From positions 1 through 9,471 of the forward strand of contig DATLRO010000138.1 of NCBI GenBank assembly GCA_035534615.1: 9,471 nucleotides of DNA. Reading direction: 5' to 3'. Shown here piece after piece: positions 5,906 through 9,471 of the stretch (its first letter is position 1; every line of letters begins with the position of its first letter). Position numbers and translations under genes: made by a program. The notes under the pieces were generated by a model that saw nothing but the letters and a program-made list of their open reading frames with translations, was not told the DNA's origin and ran no database searches. Source of the stretch: JAGWRA01 sp035534615. Its GTDB lineage: Bacteria; Acidobacteriota; Vicinamibacteria; Vicinamibacterales; CAVVIG01.

Positions 5906-7394
5906 CGCCTTCGACTCGTACGTCTGGGAGGCGCACGAGCTGACGAGCTCGTGGTCCCTCCGGGTGCTGCCGTTCGTCGCGTTCTTCGTCGGCTGGATCG
6001 CGGCGGACGACTGGATCGGCGGCCTTGCGGGCCTGAGTCTCTGGCTGGCGTGGCGCCTGCTGCTCATCGACGGGGCGCCGCCGGTGCTGTTCTGGGCGTT
6101 CGCGTTCGAATGGATGCAGGCGACGATCGGCCTGTTCTATTCGGGGCTCACGGGCCGGATTCTCCCGACGATGGTCCTCAGCGACTACCGGCCGATGGTG
6201 CTGCTGGGGCTGGGCTGCGTCATGGCGCTCGCGATCGGGCTGCGCAGCGGCGTCGCGCTGCACCGGTGGGTGCACGGGCAGCGCCGGCGGACTGCGGATC
6301 CGCCGCCGACCCACGTGCTTCTGAGCTGGCGGTTCCTGATCACGACGTACGTGGCGATGCTCGGGCTCAACGGGACGCTGCTGACGATCGCGGGCCAGTA
6401 TCCGGAGCTGACGCAGCCGCTGTTCGCCCTGACGGCGATCCGGCTCGGCCTGCTGCTGCTGATCTTCCGCCGGCTGGTGCGGCCGCAGTTCCGCACGGCC
6501 TGGTTCGTCGCGATCCTGGGGCTGGAGGTGGCGCTGGGCGCCAGCGGCTTCTTTGCCAGCTTCCGCGAGCCGCTGATGCTGGCGGCCATCGCGATGTTCG
6601 AGCAGTTCGACCGGCGGCGGGCGAGCCACTGGGTGGCGGTGGCCGGCATCGCCGCGGCCAGTCTGACGGCCGGGGTGGTCTGGATCGGCGTGCAGAAGAA
6701 CTATCGAGCCGACTACGCCGCGCTCGGCTCGCGCGTTGCGCGCCTCGAGCGTCTCGGCCAGCTGACGGCGCTCTGGTGGGACCAGAACCAGGGCGACCCC
6801 GGGGCGACCATGGATGCCCTCGTCGGCCGCCTCTGGGCCGTCTACTATCCGGCGCTGGCGATCGCGCGCGTGCCGGAGGTGCTGCCGCACACGAACGGCG
6901 CGCTGCTCGAGGCGGCCGTGATGGCGGCGCTCGAGCCGCGCATCTTCTTCCCGAACAAGCCGCCCCTGCCGTCCGACAGCGACCTGGTCCGGAAGTACTC
7001 CGGCGTCTACGTGGCCGGTCCCGAGAGCAACACGAGCATCGCGTTCGGCTACGCCGCCGAGTCGTACATCGACTTCGGCGTGCCGTGGATGTTCGCGCCG
7101 TCGCTGGTGTTCGGCCTGCTGATGGGGATCGCCTTCTCGTGGTTTCTGACGGTCATCCGCCACATCGAGCTGTCGACGGCGCTCGTCACGGTGGTCTACT
7201 GGCTGTCGCTCTACCTCTTCGAGCGCTCCTGGGCGTTCATGATCGGCCAGGCCGGCACGATGATCCTCTATCTCGGCGGCGTCACGCTGTTCGTCGACCG
7301 GTACCTGTTCGCCCGTCTCGTCGCGCGCGGCGATCTGGTGGAGGTGCCGCCCGAGGGGACGGGAGCGTTTCATTCACAGGGGCCGCTGTACTGA
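5886..7394 (+). CDS. Wzy-like O-antigen/repeat-unit polymerase (polytopic membrane protein)
   Basis: A 502-residue integral membrane protein, probably the polymerase joining exported oligosaccharide repeat units in the periplasm. The role is inferred from topology and locus, not from a diagnostic catalytic motif. About 11 hydrophobic segments can be seen, near residues 26-40, 45-61, 66-86, 103-120, 147-168, 177-197, 204-222, 249-268, 399-421, 429-446 and 452-470. Between the eighth and ninth lies a hydrophilic loop of about 130 residues (270-398) with PRIFFPNKPPLPSDSD (351-366) and AESYIDFG (391-398). Similar FPNKP and ESY-(N/D)-FG elements occur in oligosaccharide repeat-unit polymerases, and a large extracytoplasmic loop is typical of Wzy proteins. 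GASGFFASFREP (218-229) is another conserved-looking stretch. ATG 5886 lies 20 bases inside the previous gene with a weak GCGGA at 5876-5880, pointing to coupling. It could instead be an O-antigen ligase-like or uncharacterised EPS membrane protein. Confidence 0.8.
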   Translation: MPYEPTDAFDSYVWEAHELTSSWSLRVLPFVAFFVGWIAADDWIGGLAGLSLWLAWRLLLIDGAPPVLFWAFAFEWMQATIGLFYSGLTGRILPTMVLSDYRPMVLLGLGCVMALAIGLRSGVALHRWVHGQRRRTADPPPTHVLLSWRFLITTYVAMLGLNGTLLTIAGQYPELTQPLFALTAIRLGLLLLIFRRLVRPQFRTAWFVAILGLEVALGASGFFASFREPLMLAAIAMFEQFDRRRASHWVAVAGIAAASLTAGVVWIGVQKNYRADYAALGSRVARLERLGQLTALWWDQNQGDPGATMDALVGRLWAVYYPALAIARVPEVLPHTNGALLEAAVMAALEPRIFFPNKPPLPSDSDLVRKYSGVYVAGPESNTSIAFGYAAESYIDFGVPWMFAPSLVFGLLMGIAFSWFLTVIRHIELSTALVTVVYWLSLYLFERSWAFMIGQAGTMILYLGGVTLFVDRYLFARLVARGDLVEVPPEGTGAFHSQGPLY

Positions 7395-7411
7395 GCCGCC
7401 CGGCCGTCCGC

Positions 7412-8599
7412 ATGCGCGTCCTTCACGTCACCCCGTATTTTGCGCCGGCGTTCGCCTATGGCGGACCGCCGCGCAGCATTTTCGAGCTGTGCCGGGCCCT
7501 GCGCCACGCGGGTGTGGACGTGCGGGTCGTGACCACGACGGCAAACGGCGCGACCATGCTGCCGGCGTCGGGCGCCGCGGCGGACGTGTACGACGGCGTG
7601 CCGGTGCGGTACTGCCGCCTCGCCCGGCCGGCCTGGTACTTCAACGCCGCCGTCGGTGCGGCGCTGGACGAGGATCTGCGCTGGTGCGACGTCTGCCACG
7701 TCCACGGCGTCTGGAACGTCCCCGAATGGCGCGCGACGAGCCGCGCCGCCCGGACGGGCGTCCCCTACGTTCTGTCTCCCCGCGGCATGCTGGAACCGCG
7801 CGCCGTGGCGCGGGGGCGATGGCGGAAGGCGATGGCGTACGCGCTGGTGGAACGACGGGCGCTGCGCGACGCGGCGCTGCTGCATGCGACGTCGGCGGGC
7901 GAAGCCGACACGCTGCGCGAGCTGGCCCCGGCGGCCGGGATCGTCACGCTGCCGAACGGTGTCGATCTCGAGGCGGCGTCCCGCGGGCCGTCCGGCGTCT
8001 TTCGCCGGACGGCCGGCATCGCGGCCGGTGAGCCGCTGATCGTGTTCCTGGGACGCCTGCATCCCATCAAACGTCTCGACCTGCTCGCGGCGGCGTTCGG
8101 CCGCGTGCGCGCCGCGCTGCCGCCCGCCCGGCTCGTCCTGGCCGGGCGCGACGAAGGGGGCTTCCGCCGGACGATCGAACCGCTGTTCGCGCCGTTCGGC
8201 GCCGCCGTCTTCTGGGCGGGCGAGCTGGCGCCTGCCGACAAGTGGGCACTCCTGCGCGACGCGACGGTCCTCGTCCTCTGTTCGGATTCCGAAAGCTTCG
8301 GCCTCAGCGTCGCCGAAGCCCTGGCCGCCGGCGTGCCCGCGGTCGTGACCCGCACCTGTCCGTGGCCGGATCTCGACGCGTGGGGATGCGGATCGTGGGT
8401 CGAGCAGACGCCGGTCGCGATCGGAGATGCGCTGACGCGCATCCTGCGCGACCCGGGGGCGGCCGCCGCCATGGGCGAGCGCGGCCGTACCGTCGCCCGG
8501 GCGCGGTTCGACTGGACCGCCATCGCCGCCGCCATGGCCTCGCACTACGGGGAGGTGGCGGGGCGCCGCGCCGAACGCCGGAGTCGACTGGCCTCATGA
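7412..8599 (+). CDS. GT4-family glycosyltransferase
   Basis: A canonical 395-residue GT-B glycosyltransferase. The N-terminal acceptor domain begins MRVLHVTPYFAPAFAYGGPP (1-20), with the glycine-rich YGG loop, and carries HVHGVW (96-101) and LSPRGMLEPRA (121-131), a signature common in GT4 enzymes of EPS and colanic-acid-type loci. PNGVD (181-185) marks the domain hinge. The donor domain starts IVFLGRLHPIKRLDLL (210-225), where Arg215 and Lys220 are the expected donor-phosphate ligands. EX7E is E294/E302 (ESFGLSVAE). ATG 7412 was chosen because it puts this strand at the extreme N-terminus. The same frame is open upstream to beyond base 5951, but that part is only a shadow of the membrane-protein gene. 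The gap to the previous stop is 17 bases with no clear ribosome-binding site, so translation may depend on coupling. The stop overlaps the next start (ATGA, 8596-8599). Sugar specificity is not readable. Confidence 0.95.
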   Translation: MRVLHVTPYFAPAFAYGGPPRSIFELCRALRHAGVDVRVVTTTANGATMLPASGAAADVYDGVPVRYCRLARPAWYFNAAVGAALDEDLRWCDVCHVHGVWNVPEWRATSRAARTGVPYVLSPRGMLEPRAVARGRWRKAMAYALVERRALRDAALLHATSAGEADTLRELAPAAGIVTLPNGVDLEAASRGPSGVFRRTAGIAAGEPLIVFLGRLHPIKRLDLLAAAFGRVRAALPPARLVLAGRDEGGFRRTIEPLFAPFGAAVFWAGELAPADKWALLRDATVLVLCSDSESFGLSVAEALAAGVPAVVTRTCPWPDLDAWGCGSWVEQTPVAIGDALTRILRDPGAAAAMGERGRTVARARFDWTAIAAAMASHYGEVAGRRAERRSRLAS

Positions 8600-9471
8600 C
8601 CGGGCCTGGCCTGCGCGATCAGGTGCTTCTGCTCACGCCGGACCTGCACGGCGCCGACGGTGTGTCCTGCGTGGCACGCCAGCTCGCCAGGGCCGTGGCC
8701 GCCGCGGCGCCGGCCGCGCGTCTCGACGTCTGGGTGCTGGCCGATGAGATCCGGACCGACCTGGCCGAGGCGGCCGTGCCCGGCCAGGTTCGATCGGCCG
8801 GCGGCCACCGCGCGCGGCTCGTCCGCTGGATCCTCGAGCGCACGGCGTTCGACAGCCGCCGCCTGCTGGTCATCGTCGCGCACGCGCGGCTGGCGCCGCT
8901 GGCGCTGCCGCTCGTGGCGCGTGGCGCGCGACTCGCGGTCTACCTTCACGGAATCGAGGTCTGGCGCCCGCTGCGCCGTTTCGAAGCGACCGCCTTCAGG
9001 CGCGCGACCACCCTGCTCGCGAACTCCCGGCATACGATCCGGGAGTTTCAGGCTGCGAATCCGGCGTTCGCCCGGACGCCCGTCGGATGCTGCCCCCCCG
9101 GTGTTCTGCCGCCGGCCGTCCCGCACCGGCGCCCGTCCGGTCCGGCCCTCGTCCTGACCGTCGGCCGGATGTGGCGGGAGGAGCGTTACAAGGGGCACGA
9201 TCTGCTGCTGGATGTCTGGCCGGCCGTCCGCAGCGCCGTTCCGGGCGCCGAACTGCTGATGGTCGGCGACGGCGACGATCGGAGGCGGCTCGAGCGTCGG
9301 GCGGCCGAGCCGGTGTTCGGCGGGTCGATTCATTTTCCGGGACGCGTCTCCCGTGCCGACCTCGACCAGTTGTACGCCGACTGCGATCTGTTCGTGATGC
9401 CGAGCGCGCGGGAGGGCTTCGGCCTGGTCTTCCTCGACGCGATGGCGGCCGGCCGCCCGTGCATCGGGGCG
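8596..9471 (+). CDS. GT4-family glycosyltransferase, 3' end cut by window edge
   Basis: The frame is open from ATG 8596 to the window end with no stop (292 codons seen), so the C-terminus is missing; GT4 enzymes usually have about 350-400 residues. The N-terminal domain has LLLTPDLHGADGVSCVARQL (11-30), the usual first strand and glycine loop. LAVYLHGIEVWRPL (113-126) and LLANSRHTIREF (140-151) are typical GT4 acceptor-domain elements. The donor domain starts LVLTVGRMWREERYKGHDLL (185-204), with Arg191 and Lys199 as likely phosphate ligands, then MVGDGDDRRRLE (222-233). The signature reads E273-GFGLVFL-D281, with Asp in place of the second Glu, followed by AMAAGRPCIGA. ATG 8596 overlaps the previous stop as ATGA. 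GGAG at 8580-8583 lies 12 bases upstream, a little far. A run of seven C occurs at 9093-9099 in the hinge-region codons. Donor and acceptor are unknown. Confidence 0.92.
   Translation, partial: MTGPGLRDQVLLLTPDLHGADGVSCVARQLARAVAAAAPAARLDVWVLADEIRTDLAEAAVPGQVRSAGGHRARLVRWILERTAFDSRRLLVIVAHARLAPLALPLVARGARLAVYLHGIEVWRPLRRFEATAFRRATTLLANSRHTIREFQAANPAFARTPVGCCPPGVLPPAVPHRRPSGPALVLTVGRMWREERYKGHDLLLDVWPAVRSAVPGAELLMVGDGDDRRRLERRAAEPVFGGSIHFPGRVSRADLDQLYADCDLFVMPSAREGFGLVFLDAMAAGRPCIGA

Noticed and set aside
5745..7373. Antisense open frame of 542 residues opposite the membrane-protein gene
   Set aside because: It is a composition shadow, very rich in Arg, Gln, His and Glu with no hydrophobic core. 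The + strand gene has clear membrane segments.
5951..7411. Upstream extension of the 7412-8599 glycosyltransferase frame
   Set aside because: These 487 codons are an Arg/Ala-rich shadow of the membrane-protein gene in another frame. The recognisable glycosyltransferase begins at MRVLHVTPYF at 7412.
8545..9333. Antisense and alternative + frames near the 3' end (8545-9333 minus, 8660-9157 plus)
   Set aside because: The genuine gene is the frame opened by ATG 8596, which shows GT4 motifs throughout and simply has no stop before the window ends.
1..9471. RNA genes, CRISPR arrays, insertion sequences, attachment sites
   Set aside because: On reading both strands I saw no tRNA-like cloverleaf, no spaced repeat array, no transposase or integrase motif and no terminal inverted repeats. 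The window is almost entirely coding on the + strand.

Overview
This window is a single-strand, tightly packed piece of a surface-polysaccharide (exopolysaccharide or O-antigen type) biosynthesis locus. All seven supportable genes are on the + strand and read in one direction. Gaps between them are 31 bases or less, and three junctions overlap, so they look like one polycistronic operon whose promoter and terminator lie outside the window. The DNA is very GC-rich (around 70% by eye) with strongly GC-biased third codon positions. That explains the many long, empty antisense and out-of-frame open frames. This composition, dense GT4 glycosyltransferases and an embedded radical SAM/SPASM-type protein would suit a high-GC soil bacterium such as an acidobacterium (Vicinamibacteria-like). 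Planctomycetes, Gemmatimonadota, myxobacteria and others cannot be excluded, and the taxonomic guess is weak.

Layout: (1) a GT4 glycosyltransferase cut at its 5' end by the window edge (to 1031); (2) a radical SAM protein with a short SPASM-like C-terminus (1028-2050); (3) a divergent GT4-like glycosyltransferase lacking the usual EX7E motif (2082-3410); (4) an 824-residue protein made of two complete, unlike GT4 enzymes joined by a Pro/Ala/Arg linker that contains an exact 18-bp tandem duplication (3431-5905); (5) a polytopic membrane protein resembling Wzy-type O-antigen/repeat-unit polymerases (5886-7394); (6) a canonical GT4 glycosyltransferase (7412-8599); (7) another GT4 glycosyltransferase cut by the 3' window edge (8596 to end), with EX7D in place of EX7E.

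Working together (inference): the six GT4 domains would add sugars one after another to a lipid-linked oligosaccharide on the cytoplasmic face of the membrane, and the membrane protein would polymerise or transfer the exported repeat units. The radical SAM protein is the odd member. It could chemically modify a sugar, a lipid carrier or another precursor, but its substrate cannot be read from the sequence. No flippase, chain-length regulator, sugar-nucleotide synthesis gene, priming transferase, RNA gene, mobile element or CRISPR array is visible. No stretch over 31 bases lacks a gene.
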